A DNA stretch of 64,000 nucleotides from Lactarius indigo (GCA_025766275.1 JAFKAC010000039.1:248001-312000); one strand, 5' to 3'; positions 49,970 to 61,360 are shown, counted from the first letter of the stretch. Program-made: numbers and translations. Notes: generated from the sequence alone by a model not told the origin.

Positions 49970-52204
49970 CACGCATGGACCCTATCAAAATTTCGGGCAT
50001 TAAAGATTGGCCCACGCCAACCAAGGTTAAGGACGTCCGCTCTTTTCTCGGATTTTGCAATTTTTACCGTCCTTTTATACGAGGTTTCGCGACCAAAGCA
50101 CGCCCTCTCAACAAACTCACCCGCAAAGACACCGAATGGCACTGGGGGACCGAAGAAGAGAAAGCATTCCAAGACCTCAAAAACCTCGTCACCAGCGAAC
50201 CTGTTCTTGCACACCCTGATCTCACGCAACAATTCGAATTAGAGGTCGATGCGTCTGGATTCGCCACTGGAGCCGTTCTCCTCCAGCGCAAAGCTGACGG
50301 CAAGCGCCACCCTATTGGCTACTACTCGTCTACCCTCAATGAAGCCGAACGCAACTACGACATATACGACCTTGAACTCCTAGCAATCGTCAAGGCCTTT
50401 CGTCACTGGAGACCCCTTTTAGCAGGGTCCCCTCACAAAATCAAAGTATTTTCGGATCATCTCAACTTACAATACTGGAAATCGCCACAAAAGATTAGTC
50501 GGCGTGTAGCCAGGGAAGTACTCGAACTTTCGGAATACAACTTCGAGATTCACCACATAAAAGGAACTTCTAACGGCCGTGCCGACGCACTATCACGAAG
50601 ACCCGATTACGACCAGGGAGAAAATGACAACGAGGGAGTAACGGTGTTACCGGAAAGCGTCTTCGCACGTGCCACCACGCTGGAAGAACCGCGACATCCC
50701 CACTGGAGACCAGAGATCCTACCGGTGGAAATGACGCCAGAACACCCCATCTATGAACAAGACACAGCTAAGTTGAAGCCCTGGGTTGATGCTCACAAGC
50801 TAAAAGACATCGAAGGGACATGGTATAAAGACGGACGCCGAGTGGTCACCGGCGGTATCCATGACAAACGCACCATTATTGCCGCTCATCATGACTCCCC
50901 CGTCTATGGCCACCCAGGTATCAAACGCACTCTTCAACTTACTGAACGACACTACTGGTGGCCGCAAATGAAAAACGACGTCACTGATTACGTCAAAGGT
51001 TGTGCGGAGTGTCAGCGGCACAAAGTCAATCTCCGACCAATCAGAGCACCCCTACAACCTATCTACCCCAAACCGGAAGCCCTGCCATTCGAGACTATTG
51101 CAGTGGACTTTATTACCAAACTCCCTGTCTCTCGCGGTTATGACTCTATTCTCACGGTAACAGATCACGATTGCACCAAAGCCGCTGTTTTTATCCCTTG
51201 TAATGAAGAGATAACGGCCGAAGGAACTGCTGCCCTGTACGTTTCTCATGTCTTTCCACGATTCGGACTCCCCTCGCGCGTTATCAGTGACCGAGACCCC
51301 CGCTTCGCATCCAAGTTTATGCGAGAGATATGTAAAATCCTTGGCATCAGCCAAAATATCTCAACCGCCTATCATCCCAGAACCGACGGCCAATCGGAGC
51401 GAACAAATCAATGGCTAGAACAATATCTCCGCTTCTGGGTAAATGAGCGGCAAGACGACTGGGTCCGCTATCTACCTATGGCGGAATTCATGCACAACAA
51501 TTGGCCCAATGAAACCACACGGGAGTCCCCCTTCTTTCTCTTATCCGGATTCAATCCTCGCGCTGATTGGACCGATAGGCCTTCCCCTATCCCGCAAGTG
51601 TCGCTAAGATTAGACCAGTTCAAACAAGCGCGACAACGTGCTTTCTCCTGCATGCTCCGGGCGCAAAAGTCATGGGTCAAACACAAGGATACGCCCAAGT
51701 TCAAAAAGGGAGACCTTGTATGGCTAGAAGGACGCCACCTACGTACCCATCAACCAACCGCAAAACTAGCAGCTAAGCGACACGGACCATTTAAGGTCAT
51801 CCAGGTGATGTCCCCTATCAACTATCGCCTCGAACTTCCCACGCAGTGGAGCATCCATGATGTCTTCCACATAGATCTTCTCACGCCTTACCGCGAGACA
51901 CCCACGCACGGACCAAACTATCAGCGCCCACCACCTGATTTGGTCGATAACGAAGAGGAATACGAGGTCGAGAAGATTCTAGACTCTCGGCGATTCGGCA
52001 GGAGGCGTCGGCTCCAGTACCTTGTCAAATGGAAGGGCTATCCAGACTCAGACAATCAATGGATAGATAAGGATGACGTATTTGCCGACGAAGCCGTTCG
52101 GGAGTTTAAACATTCCAACCCCGACCGAGAGACGCATATAAGGATGACTTCTTGCCGCGATAAGTCTCCAACTCCCATTCATCCCATGTCCTCTACTCGA
52201 CACA

Positions 52205-53008
52205 ATGACCAGCTCGCCCTCCTCTCTACCCTCTTCAACGACTCCTCCGCCACGCTTGTCAACCCCGACACCACCAACGACACCGCAGCCACTAGAGTTG
52301 CAGATGGAGGCCGTCCCTCCATGCAGCATGAGGCAGATGGCCCTATCACTAGTGAAGAACTGCACCAGACACTGCAACGATTCCCTATGCCCGTACAGGG
52401 AATTGTCGATGACGATCCAGCAACAACTCAACCAACACCTCCGCCGCCAATGTACGCCCTCACAAACCCCGACACCGGTGAGCCCGAAGCCTTCCTCACC
52501 GAAGACGAGTTGTTTCGGCTTCAAGCAGCTGTCCCGCGCGGTGCAGCCACCGAACGCCATGAAGAAGTACGAGCAAGAATGGAAGGAGACGGCAGCGCGG
52601 TGGCAGCGGGAGCAACTGCATATCGCCGCCTGCCGACGCCAAATGATGAAGGAGCGGAGGGAGTATTGGACGAAGATGAGGATGAAGACGAGCTTAGAGA
52701 CCACTACCCCATCAGGCACGCATTCCTTAACCATGAATTCTACGCTGAAGATCCAGCCGCCACTCCCTACCTCGTCGACGCAGCGGGGGGGCCTCTACAC
52801 CGAGGACGAGTCGCCGTGGCACAAGCGGCTCGTTATACACCAATGGGGGAACGAGACCCAGCCACGCGACTCGTTATCCCTGAGGGGTTCCGGGTCAATC
52901 GAGGACCCGATTACATTCCGTTCCCGATCAAGCTCCCCAACGGACCGACGGTACAAGCCTCCCACGTACAGGTTATCCGCGGAGGAGACCCCTTCGTTCT
53001 CGGACTAG
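52205..53008 (+). CDS. ME3 overlapping ORF in the +1 frame of pol (267 aa)
   Basis: ATG at 52205, same start and length as in ME2 and ME4. The central helix reads YEQEWKETAARWQREQLHIA. Differences from ME2 in this frame are often Lys/Arg/Gln exchanges in the helix but more radical near the C-terminus. Confidence 0.5.
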   Translation: MTSSPSSLPSSTTPPPRLSTPTPPTTPQPLELQMEAVPPCSMRQMALSLVKNCTRHCNDSLCPYRELSMTIQQQLNQHLRRQCTPSQTPTPVSPKPSSPKTSCFGFKQLSRAVQPPNAMKKYEQEWKETAARWQREQLHIAACRRQMMKERREYWTKMRMKTSLETTTPSGTHSLTMNSTLKIQPPLPTSSTQRGGLYTEDESPWHKRLVIHQWGNETQPRDSLSLRGSGSIEDPITFRSRSSSPTDRRYKPPTYRLSAEETPSFSD

Positions 53009-53127
53009 TTCCGGGATCGGGTTTCCTATACGGTAAACCTCTTTACGCCACTCCACACCTCCCCAAGAACAACCGCGCCTTTATCCCACACGAGGAGTAT
53101 TTTATGCTCCGAGATCGACACCCTACA

Positions 53128-53942
53128 TGTTACGCTTGTACCGGGCGTAGTGTCCGACTTGGACGGTTCTGTGGGAACACCCTGCCCCAAATGGTCAGCC
53201 AACTTACGGGGGAGGCAAATACAGCCAAGGCGTCCCCTAGTCGACAAAGATACTGGCAGCCTTCTATCAGACAGAAGTGCTGAGAGGCAGAAAATGGCAG
53301 ATAAGAGAGGGGAATGAGCGAGCAGCCCAAAGGAGAGGTGGCAGACAGCCAACCACAGCTCAAAAGATGGAGGGAAGACGGTAAACAACCAGTACAATTC
53401 CACAAGATCTCGAGCTGGAGAACTAGGGGATACATGCTACCCTACTTATACTCCAGCTGTCGTAAAGTTCAGACTCAGAAACCCTAATACAACGATCCTA
53501 GGGTGAGTAATCGTACAGTAAGAGTGTCATCGGGAATGTGTAATCATTCGTAAGCATACAGTCGGTCAACCAATCAGAATGAGGTATCAGTCATCCTTAT
53601 CGTAACAGTGTAATCGTCTATGAGTCATCCGCAGTCAGTATCAGTCATCAGGTACCAAACGTCAGTCAGCCAGGCACAAGCTCATCTGGGCTCTTCCGGT
53701 GCATTCTAGCCAGATCACATGCCGGGGTCACGTGATGGGCGATGTTGATATTGCTTTATCCGGGCCGGTGGAACCTACAATTCTGCGCATCATCGCAGAA
53801 GGTCCAATGGACTCGCGGGCCGGGGCACTTATCTCTGGGTTTGCGGCTTATCTCAGCCTTTTCTTCGTCATCTTCCTTTTCTCCACGTGATTGCGTCCGT
53901 CGTATTGCCGTTTGTCGAGGTTGCGGGGGCAAAATCGTAACA
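53128..53942 (+). repeat. Solo LTR of a fourth family inside ME3 pol
   Basis: 815 bp, TGTTACGC...CGTAACA, with a perfect 5-bp duplication CTACA on both sides (53123-53127 and 53943-53947). No internal coding sequence, so it is the product of LTR-LTR recombination. Orientation is not certain; a TTATACTCC phrase near 53446 is compatible with plus. Confidence 0.85.
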
Positions 53943-53947
53943 CTACA

Positions 53948-54066
53948 GACCTATTGCTCATGCGCATTGGGGATGTCACCCTCACCCAAGAACTGCGCCG
54001 GTTCCGGCAATTTGCTTTTGCCGAAGACCAACTGGAGAAGCGGATACGGCAGTTGCGACTGGAATG
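53948..54066 (+). pseudogene. pol: ME3 Pol, middle fragment
   Basis: Continues the ME3 frame after the solo LTR: DLLLMRIGDVTLTQELRRFR, then AFAEDQLEKRIRQLRLE, until ME4 enters at 54067. Aligns codon by codon with ME2 Pol around 42622-42740. Confidence 0.85.
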
Positions 54067-54573
54067 TGTTACGGTACGGACCTAATGACTCTCTACATAC
54101 GACTCATGACCGGTTATGACTACGGTCCGACATCAGTATTAGTCATGGACTCTTACTTCGCATCAGTCAGCATAGTAGTTCACATGTGATTGTGGCTCGT
54201 GTATGACTCATTCCTAGGATAGCTGTACTAGGGTTCGAGCTAGTTACGCTATTGGTCACGTACTATTCAAGCGGCGCTTTAAAGCCCGCGTGTATCTGTA
54301 TAAGTAGTCGATCCAGAGGACCAAGAGTCTCCATCTTGGTCTTCTTCAATCCACCCTTGACTCGCTAAAGCCTCTTGCCTTAGTCTCGGACTAAGTGTGC
54401 CTTCACTTGTATCCAACCAAGGGATACACTTCTTCGCCTTTAGCTGCAGCGTGTGCCAAAGTGCCCCTGTTCAGCTCGCGTTGGGTTGACTCGTGTCCCC
54501 ATTCGCCTATCTCCGCTAAGTTGATTACGCCTTCATAGTGTCCAAGTCGGACTAACGCCGGTGGAGCGTAACA
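54067..54573 (+). repeat. ME4 5' LTR
   Basis: 507 bp. Predicted transcript start at 54333. The inverted partner upstream of the start is mutated (AGGACCAAGA) while the start and the primer site still pair perfectly, so the start/primer match, not the promoter hairpin, seems to be maintained. Confidence 0.9.
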
Positions 54574-54575
54574 TT

Positions 54576-54586
54576 AAGACCAAGAT
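54576..54586 (+). promoter_or_regulatory. ME4 primer-binding site, self-priming type
   Basis: AAGACCAAGAT, complementary to 54333-54343. Confidence 0.75.
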
Positions 54587-54594
54587 CCTCAACC

Positions 54595-56550
54595 GTGGCG
54601 TACTCAACCAGAGACCAGTGGACATCCTTCCGTCCATATCATATCGAACGACGAGGAGATCGTAACGTACCAACAAGATTCCTAGGAGCAGCTCAGTGGA
54701 GAGAACGAGGAGAAGATACCGGATACTTCGTGGAATTTAACGGTCCCAACCGTTTCCGACCCGTTGAGTTCAATTTTGACCACCTCTGTTGGACGGAGGT
54801 TACTTGGAATCCTATAGACCATCATTGGGATATCGTGCGACCAGCAGGAAGACATTACAACTGCGACATTGACGCAAGAGAACTCAACAGTCGCGCAGAC
54901 TACGGTCCTATTGACGGACAAGCGCAAGAACATACCGACGAAGGAGTTAGCAGAGAAGAAGCCTCCGATAGTCAACAATCACCAAGTAGAGGAACGACAC
55001 CAGCAGAAGAAGCGAGCTTAGGAGCTATCGGTGACCACATCATACAACGAACTGAGTCGTTAACCATTCATCAACCCGAACCAGAAGTAATCCATATCCA
55101 CAGCCCAGCAGTCGCGATGGCAACCGTCACCCAAGAAGAAACGTATCTCACAAATGAAGCAAGAGATCAAATCGCCCTAGAAGAGCAAAGACGTATTGCA
55201 GAAGAATCGCAAGCCAATTTGGCTCCTATCAACCCGTACACTGGTCATCGAATGACCAAAGACGATGTAGCAATTCACCGAGCAATCGGACCCGATGTAG
55301 CTGATCCTCCCAGCGGAGGCGGACCCCCCGGCAATCTACCCGGAGGAGGAGGAGGACCCCCATCAAGAGGACCAGGGTTCGAGGGATTCCCTGGAGGGTT
55401 TCCAGGAGGACCACCAGGGGGAGGACCAATCGGAGGCGGACTACCAGGTGCAGGCCCCATTATTCCCCCTCCAAGTAATAAGCTAGCTGGCGAAGCACCC
55501 ACAGTATTCGACGGAGAACGCGCCAAAGTCGAAGCATTCCTCACCCAATGGCATGTTTACTGGGGCATGAACGCAGACGAAGGCATAATGGCCACACCTT
55601 ACCGACGAGCCCTACTTTTCCTATCCTACATCAAGGGCGTTAACGTCAGCGAATGGGTACTGGCAATGCTCACCTGGCTTAATGGCCAGATACAAGCCGG
55701 CATACCTCGAACTAGTGAGGGGCTATGGAACGAAGTCACGCGCAGCTTTATGCAGCGCTTCCGCAACACGATGGAGCAAGAGCAAGCTCAATACGAACTC
55801 AAGAAAGGAGTCAAAATGATTGGGGGCAATCTAGATGAGTATTGCACCCAATTCGAACAACTGATACGCCGCGCTCAGTATCGACTCGACGATCCGCAGA
55901 CGTTAGACTTATTTGCAAGCGGATTACCGAAAGACCTGTACGAGAAGGTCTACACTCTTGACAATCCCCGTAACTATCGCGAGTGGAAGGAAGCGGCTAC
56001 TACTCGCCAGCAACAGTATCTCCACCTTAAAGCGGTGCTAAACAAGGGAGTTCCCCCGGGACAAGGACAGGGAAGACAGCGACAACAACGACAGTGGCAA
56101 GGACCACCAAGAAGTTCATGGCAGCCAAGAAATCTACGAGATCCAAACGCCATGGATACTTCAGCAGATCGAATTCGAGGGCGACTTGCAGGAGCAGAAG
56201 ACATACTCGCTCCTCGTCCCCCATATCGACCAAGAGGAGGATTTTTACAGAGAGGAGGAGGACGTAATAATCCAAGGCCAGTCACGTGTTATAACTGTAG
56301 AAAGGACGGACACATGGCCCGCGATTGCAGGGAACCACGAGGGGGATATCAACCCCAAGCATCGACCAGTCGGTACATCGACACCGACTATCATCAACAA
56401 GAACCCGAAGTCGCTACCAGGGCGGTCCAAGAAGTACCCCCTCAACAGCGCGCCAGCGACTGGCTTAATGGAGTAGCCGGAGAATTGGATGATGTAAAGG
56501 ACATTATCCTCCAGCAGTTGTGGAAGAAGGAGGGTTTTCAGGACGCCTGA
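54595..56550 (+). CDS. gag: ME4 Gag, apparently starting without an ATG
   Basis: 651 aa from GTG at 54595, with no residue difference from ME2 Gag that I can see, including the Arg-variant zinc knuckle CYNCRKDGHMARDC. The first ATG after the predicted transcript start is at 55117, codon 175. Ends at TGA 56548-56550 within the frameshift hairpin. Confidence 0.85.
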   Translation: MAYSTRDQWTSFRPYHIERRGDRNVPTRFLGAAQWRERGEDTGYFVEFNGPNRFRPVEFNFDHLCWTEVTWNPIDHHWDIVRPAGRHYNCDIDARELNSRADYGPIDGQAQEHTDEGVSREEASDSQQSPSRGTTPAEEASLGAIGDHIIQRTESLTIHQPEPEVIHIHSPAVAMATVTQEETYLTNEARDQIALEEQRRIAEESQANLAPINPYTGHRMTKDDVAIHRAIGPDVADPPSGGGPPGNLPGGGGGPPSRGPGFEGFPGGFPGGPPGGGPIGGGLPGAGPIIPPPSNKLAGEAPTVFDGERAKVEAFLTQWHVYWGMNADEGIMATPYRRALLFLSYIKGVNVSEWVLAMLTWLNGQIQAGIPRTSEGLWNEVTRSFMQRFRNTMEQEQAQYELKKGVKMIGGNLDEYCTQFEQLIRRAQYRLDDPQTLDLFASGLPKDLYEKVYTLDNPRNYREWKEAATTRQQQYLHLKAVLNKGVPPGQGQGRQRQQRQWQGPPRSSWQPRNLRDPNAMDTSADRIRGRLAGAEDILAPRPPYRPRGGFLQRGGGRNNPRPVTCYNCRKDGHMARDCREPRGGYQPQASTSRYIDTDYHQQEPEVATRAVQEVPPQQRASDWLNGVAGELDDVKDIILQQLWKKEGFQDA

Positions 56551-56572
56551 ACCCATCGGCCTGGGTGAGGGC
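56532..56572 (+). promoter_or_regulatory. ME4 gag-pol -1 frameshift signal
   Basis: GGGTTTT at 56532-56538, hairpin at 56545-56572. Same as in the other copies. Confidence 0.85.
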
Positions 56573-59500
56573 AGTTAATTGTAACAGTGTAATCATGACT
56601 CGCTATCGTTCTATGAGAGTTCCAGTATCGATTCGCACCAGTTACGCAATGGCCGACATACGAGCACTAGTCGACAGTGGAGCAACGCATTGCTTCATGA
56701 AACCATCATTTGCAAAAAGGATGGGACTTGGGACCAAATTACTCGACATCCCAAAGAAAATATGGAACATTGACAATACAGAAAATAAATCGGGGCGTAT
56801 CACTCACTATACCGATGTTGATGTTCAAACTAAAGGCATTCACAAGGAGATCCGTTTCCTTATTACGGACATTGGAAACGAAGACATCGTGTTAGGATAC
56901 CCCTGGCTTGCCATTTATGATCCACATATCAAGTGGTCACAAGCAGCCATACACGAAGACATGCTCCCTATCATTATTCGATCTATCAATCCCAATATCA
57001 AAACCACGCCAGCGGTAGCAGCTGCTATCGTTCAAAATGACGATTACGAAGTCGTGCACTCCTGTGTTATCACAGACGAACAACGGCAACATTTTGAAGA
57101 AGGATGTCGAATCAGGGCCACTGCCACCGATCTCGCCATCGCCGCCCAACAATATGTCACAAAAGCTGAGTTACCCCCTGAATACAGCGAATTCGAACGC
57201 CTCTTCAGTGAAGAAGCATCGGACAGGTTTCCACCCAGCAGGCCCTGGGATCACGCCATCGAATTTAAACCGGGAACAGCCGATGCGATCGACTGCAAGA
57301 TATATCCCATGACACAAGAAGAAGACAAGAAATTACGCGAATGGATTGACGAACAACTCAAAAAGGGGTATATACGACCCTCCAAATCCCCTTACGCGTC
57401 GTCTTTCTTCTTCATCAAGAAAAAGGACGGAAAGCTACGACCTGTCCAAGACTATCGAAAGATCAACGCAGTTACTATCCGCAACCAATACCCTCTTCCC
57501 CTCATCTCCGATCTCATTACCGACCTTAGCAACGCCCACATCTATACTAAGCTCGACGTTAGGTGGGGGTACAACAATGTACGCATCAAAGAAGGAGACG
57601 AGGAAAAGGCGGCGTTCAAAACACGATACGGCTTATTCGAACCCACGGTGATGTTTTTCGGCTTAACCAACTCCCCAGCAACGTTCCAGACCATGATGAA
57701 CTTCATCTTCAGGGATATCATCGCCAAACATGAAAAACGCGGCACAGTTATTCGTGTCTACATGGACGACATCGGTATTGCCACAGGACTTGATCATTCA
57801 CTACAGGACCACATCGAAGCCGTTAAAGACGTACTCCGCGTATCCGCGGAACATGATTTATACTACAAGCTTGAAAAATGCCTATTCCACTCCCCGCGCA
57901 TGGATTACCTGGGGGTAATCCTTGAAAAGGGGGTGACGCGCATGGACCCCGTCAAAATTTCAGGAATCAAGGACTGGCCTACGCCAACAAAGGTTAAGGA
58001 CGTCCGCTCTTTTCTCGGATTTTGCAACTTTTACCGACCTTTCATACGAGGTTTCGCGACCAAAGCACGCCCCCTCAACAAACTTACCCGCAAAGATACC
58101 GAATGGCACTGGGGAACCGAAGAGGAAAAGGCGTTCCAAGACCTCAAAACCCTCGTCACCAGCGAACCGGTTCTCGCACACCCCGACCTTACGCAACAAT
58201 TCGAACTAGAGGTTGACGCGTCGGGATTTGCCACTGGAGCCGTCCTCCTTCAGCGTAAAGCGGACGGCAAACGACATCCCATCGGTTACTATTCGTCAAC
58301 CCTCAATGAGGCCGAACGCAATTACGACATTTACGACCTCGAACTCTTAGCGATCGTCAAGGCCTTTCGCCACTGGAGGCCCCTTTTAGCAGGGTCCCCC
58401 CACAAAATTAAAGTGTTTTCGGACCATCTTAACCTACAATACTGGAAATCGCCGCAAAAGATTAGTAGACGGGTAGCCAGGGAAGTACTTGAACTCTCGG
58501 AATACGACTTCGAGATTCACCACATTAAAGGAACTTCCAATGGTCGCGCCGACGCATTGTCGCGAAGACCGGATTACGACCAAGGAGAAAACGATAACGA
58601 GGGAGTAACTGTGTTACCAGAAAGCGTCTTTGCGCGCGCTACCACACTAGAAGAACCGCGACACCCCCACTGGAGACCCGAGATCCTACCTGTGGAGATG
58701 ACACCAGAACACCCCATTTACGAGCAAGATACAGCTAAGTTGAAACCCTGGGTTGACGCTCACAAGCTGAAAGACATCGAAGGAACGTGGTATAAAGAGG
58801 GACGCCGAGTAGTCACGGGCGGCATCCATGACAAACGCACGATCATTGCGGCCCATCACGATTCCCCTGTCTATGGCCATCCAGGCATCAAACGAACTCT
58901 CCAACTCACTGAACGACACTACTGGTGGCCACAGATGAAGAACGACGTCACAGAATACGTCAAAGGGTGCGCGGAATGTCAGCGGCACAAAGCCAACCTC
59001 CGACCAATTAGGGCACCACTACAACCTATTTATCCAAAACCAGAAGCCCTGCCGTTTGAGACTATCGCAGTGGACTTTATTACCAAACTCCCCGTCTCTC
59101 GTGGTTTCGACTCCATTCTCACGGTAACAGATCACGATTGCACTAAAGCTGCTATCTTCATACCCTGTAATGAAGAGATAACAGCCGAAGGAACCGCCGC
59201 CCTGTACGTCTCTCACGTCTTCCCCCGATTTGGACTCCCCTCGCGTGTTATCAGTGATCGGGATCCCCGTTTCGCATCCAAGTTTATGCGGGAGATATGT
59301 AAAATCCTTGGCATCAGCCAAAACATCTCAACCGCTTATCACCCCAGAACGGACGGCCAATCGGAGCGAACGAATCAATGGCTGGAGCAATATCTCCGCT
59401 TCTGGGTAAATGAACGACAGGACGACTGGGCTCGTTATCTGCCTATGGCGGAATTCACGCATAACAATTGGCCTAATGAAACTACACGAGAGTCCCCCTT

Positions 59501-61328
59501 CTTTCTCCTATCCGGGTTCAACCCTCGCGCTGATTGGACCGATAGGCCGTCTCCTATTCCCCAAGTGTCGCTAAGACTAGATCAGTTCAAACAGGCACGA
59601 CAGCGCGCCTTCTCCTGTATGCTCCGGGCGCAAAAGTCATGGGTCAAGCACAAAGATACGCCCAGATTCAAAGAAGGAGACCTTGTATGGCTAGAAGGGC
59701 GCCACTTACGCACTCATCAACCAACCGCAAAATTGGCCGCAAAACGCCATGGGCCATTTAAGGTCATTCAGGTGATGTCTCCTGTCAACTATCGTCTCGA
59801 GCTTCCCACGCAGTGGAGCATCCACGACGTATTCCACATAGATCTTCTCACACCTTATCGCGAAACGCCCACGCACGGACCAAACTATCAGCGCCCACCA
59901 CCTGATTTGGTCGATAACGAGGAAGAATACGAAGTCGAGAAGATTCTAGACTCGCGGCGATTCGGCAGAAGACGCCGGCTCCAGTATCTCGTCAAATGGA
60001 AGGGCTATCCTGACTCCGACAATCAGTGGATAGATAAGGATGACGTATTTGCCGACGAAGCCGTTCGAGACTTCAAACATTCCAACCCCGACAGAGAAAC
60101 GCATATAAGGACAGCTTTCTGTCGTGATAAGTCCCCATCTCCCATTCATTCCATGTCCTCCACTCGACGCAATGACCAGCTCGCACTCCTCTCTACCCTC
60201 GTCAATGACTCCACCACCACACTTGTCAACCCCGACTCCACCGACGACACCGCAGCCAGTGGAGCTACGCGAAGAGGCCGTCCCTCCGTGCAGCATGAGG
60301 AAGACGGCCCTATCACTAGTGAAGAACTGCACCAGACACTGCAACGATTCCCTATGCCCGTACAGGGAACTCTCGACGACGATCCAGCAGCAACTCAACC
60401 AGCACCTCCGCCGCCAATGTACGCCCTCACAAACCCCAACACCGGTGAGCCCGAAGTCTTCCTCACCGAAGACGAGCTCTTTTGGCTTCAAGCAGCTGTC
60501 CCGCGCAGTGAAGCCGCCCGACGCCATGAAGAAGTACGAACAAGAGTGGAAGGAGACGGCGGCGCGGTGGCAGCAGGAGCAACTGCATATCGCCGCCTGC
60601 CGACGCCGAATGATGAAGGAGCGGAAGGAGTATTGGACGAAGATGAGGATGAGGACGAGCTTGGAGACCACTACCCCATCAGGCACGCGTTCCTTAATCA
60701 TGAATTCTACGCTGAAGATCCAGCCGCCACTCCCTACCTCGTCGACGCAGCGGGGGAGCCTTTACACAGGGGACGAGTCGCCGTGGCACAAGCGGCTCGT
60801 TATACACCAATGGGCGAACGAGACCCAGCAACCAGGGCCGTCGTCCCTGAGGGGTTCCGGGTCAATCGAGGACCCGATTACATTCCGTTCCCGATCAAGC
60901 TCCCCAACGGACCGACGATACAAGCATCTCACGTGCAGGTTATCCGAGGAGGAGACCCCTTCGTACTCGGATTAGCTCCGGGGTCGGGCTTCCTCTACGG
61001 CAAACCCCTTTACGCCACGCCTCACCTCCCCAAAAACAACCGCGCTTTCATTCCACACGAGGAGTACTTCATGCTCCGCGATCGACACCCCACGGACTTG
61101 CTGCTCGCGCGCATTGGGGATGTCACCCTCATTCAAGAGCTACGGCGATTCCGGCAATTCGCCTTCGCCGAGGACCAGCTGGAGAAGAGGATCCGGCAAT
61201 TGCAGATGGAAAGGGAGATGGTGATAGCGGACAAGAAGGACAGTCTCTATCGACTCGAGCGTGCTAACATATTGGCAAGGATGGAAGACGAAGCAGAACG
61301 GATGAGGCAGGAATCGATGGTGGATTAG
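56532..61328 (+). CDS. pol: ME4 Pol: protease, RT, RNase H, integrase, chromodomain and C-terminal extension
   Basis: About 1600 codons, all domains as described for ME2 (VDSGATHCFM, YMDD, integrase zinc site and D,D,E core, chromodomain, conserved C-terminal block and terminal coiled coil). No disabling change. Because ME4 and ME2 are nearly identical and both intact, this family is the best candidate in the window for current mobility. Confidence 0.95.
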   Translation, partial: GFSGRLNPSAWVRAVNCNSVIMTRYRSMRVPVSIRTSYAMADIRALVDSGATHCFMKPSFAKRMGLGTKLLDIPKKIWNIDNTENKSGRITHYTDVDVQTKGIHKEIRFLITDIGNEDIVLGYPWLAIYDPHIKWSQAAIHEDMLPIIIRSINPNIKTTPAVAAAIVQNDDYEVVHSCVITDEQRQHFEEGCRIRATATDLAIAAQQYVTKAELPPEYSEFERLFSEEASDRFPPSRPWDHAIEFKPGTADAIDCKIYPMTQEEDKKLREWIDEQLKKGYIRPSKSPYASSFFFIKKKDGKLRPVQDYRKINAVTIRNQYPLPLISDLITDLSNAHIYTKLDVRWGYNNVRIKEGDEEKAAFKTRYGLFEPTVMFFGLTNSPATFQTMMNFIFRDIIAKHEKRGTVIRVYMDDIGIATGLDHSLQDHIEAVKDVLRVSAEHDLYYKLEKCLFHSPRMDYLGVILEKGVTRMDPVKISGIKDWPTPTKVKDVRSFLGFCNFYRPFIRGFATKARPLNKLTRKDTEWHWGTEEEKAFQDLKTLVTSEPVLAHPDLTQQFELEVDASGFATGAVLLQRKADGKRHPIGYYSSTLNEAERNYDIYDLELLAIVKAFRHWRPLLAGSPHKIKVFSDHLNLQYWKSPQKISRRVAREVLELSEYDFEIHHIKGTSNGRADALSRRPDYDQGENDNEGVTVLPESVFARATTLEEPRHPHWRPEILPVEMTPEHPIYEQDTAKLKPWVDAHKLKDIEGTWYKEGRRVVTGGIHDKRTIIAAHHDSPVYGHPGIKRTLQLTERHYWWPQMKNDVTEYVKGCAECQRHKANLRPIRAPLQPIYPKPEALPFETIAVDFITKLPVSRGFDSILTVTDHDCTKAAIFIPCNEEITAEGTAALYVSHVFPRFGLPSRVISDRDPRFASKFMREICKILGISQNISTAYHPRTDGQSERTNQWLEQYLRFWVNERQDDWARYLPMAEFTHNNWPNETTRESPFFLLSGFNPRADWTDRPSPIPQVSLRLDQFKQARQRAFSCMLRAQKSWVKHKDTPRFKEGDLVWLEGRHLRTHQPTAKLAAKRHGPFKVIQVMSPVNYRLELPTQWSIHDVFHIDLLTPYRETPTHGPNYQRPPPDLVDNEEEYEVEKILDSRRFGRRRRLQYLVKWKGYPDSDNQWIDKDDVFADEAVRDFKHSNPDRETHIRTAFCRDKSPSPIHSMSSTRRNDQLALLSTLVNDSTTTLVNPDSTDDTAASGATRRGRPSVQHEEDGPITSEELHQTLQRFPMPVQGTLDDDPAATQPAPPPPMYALTNPNTGEPEVFLTEDELFWLQAAVPRSEAARRHEEVRTRVEGDGGAVAAGATAYRRLPTPNDEGAEGVLDEDEDEDELGDHYPIRHAFLNHEFYAEDPAATPYLVDAAGEPLHRGRVAVAQAARYTPMGERDPATRAVVPEGFRVNRGPDYIPFPIKLPNGPTIQASHVQVIRGGDPFVLGLAPGSGFLYGKPLYATPHLPKNNRAFIPHEEYFMLRDRHPTDLLLARIGDVTLIQELRRFRQFAFAEDQLEKRIRQLQMEREMVIADKKDSLYRLERANILARMEDEAERMRQESMVD
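57902..57936 (+). promoter_or_regulatory. ME4 putative central polypurine tract with hairpin
   Basis: The same hairpin (57902-57921) and TGAAAAGGGGGTGA from 57923. Confidence 0.6.
60172..60975 (+). CDS. ME4 overlapping ORF in the +1 frame of pol (267 aa)
   Basis: ATG at 60172, 267 codons, one residue different from ME2 (TDRR for TDRQ). Confidence 0.5.
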   Translation: MTSSHSSLPSSMTPPPHLSTPTPPTTPQPVELREEAVPPCSMRKTALSLVKNCTRHCNDSLCPYRELSTTIQQQLNQHLRRQCTPSQTPTPVSPKSSSPKTSSFGFKQLSRAVKPPDAMKKYEQEWKETAARWQQEQLHIAACRRRMMKERKEYWTKMRMRTSLETTTPSGTRSLIMNSTLKIQPPLPTSSTQRGSLYTGDESPWHKRLVIHQWANETQQPGPSSLRGSGSIEDPITFRSRSSSPTDRRYKHLTCRLSEEETPSYSD

Positions 61329-61346
61329 TGAGGTGGGCCTCACTCC

Positions 61347-61360
61347 TGAAAAGGGGGTGA
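61347..61360 (+). promoter_or_regulatory. ME4 3' polypurine tract
   Basis: TGAAAAGGGGGTGA directly before the LTR. Confidence 0.85.

Larger units (their letters stand above)
48568..53127 (+). pseudogene. pol: ME3 Pol, main part (cut by a solo LTR at 53128)
   Basis: Protease, RT (YMDD), RNase H, integrase and chromodomain are all intact and close to ME2. The coding sequence reaches ...RDRHPT in the C-terminal extension, where the solo LTR is inserted. Beyond 53127 the reading frame enters LTR sequence (CYACTGRSVRLG...), which is not genuine Pol. The true continuation is at 53948-54066 and then 61872-61986. Confidence 0.9.

Noticed and set aside
53128..53283. C-terminus of the ME3 pol ORF reading into CYACTGRSVRLG
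   Set aside because: It is read-through into the solo LTR; the true continuation is at 53948 and 61872.
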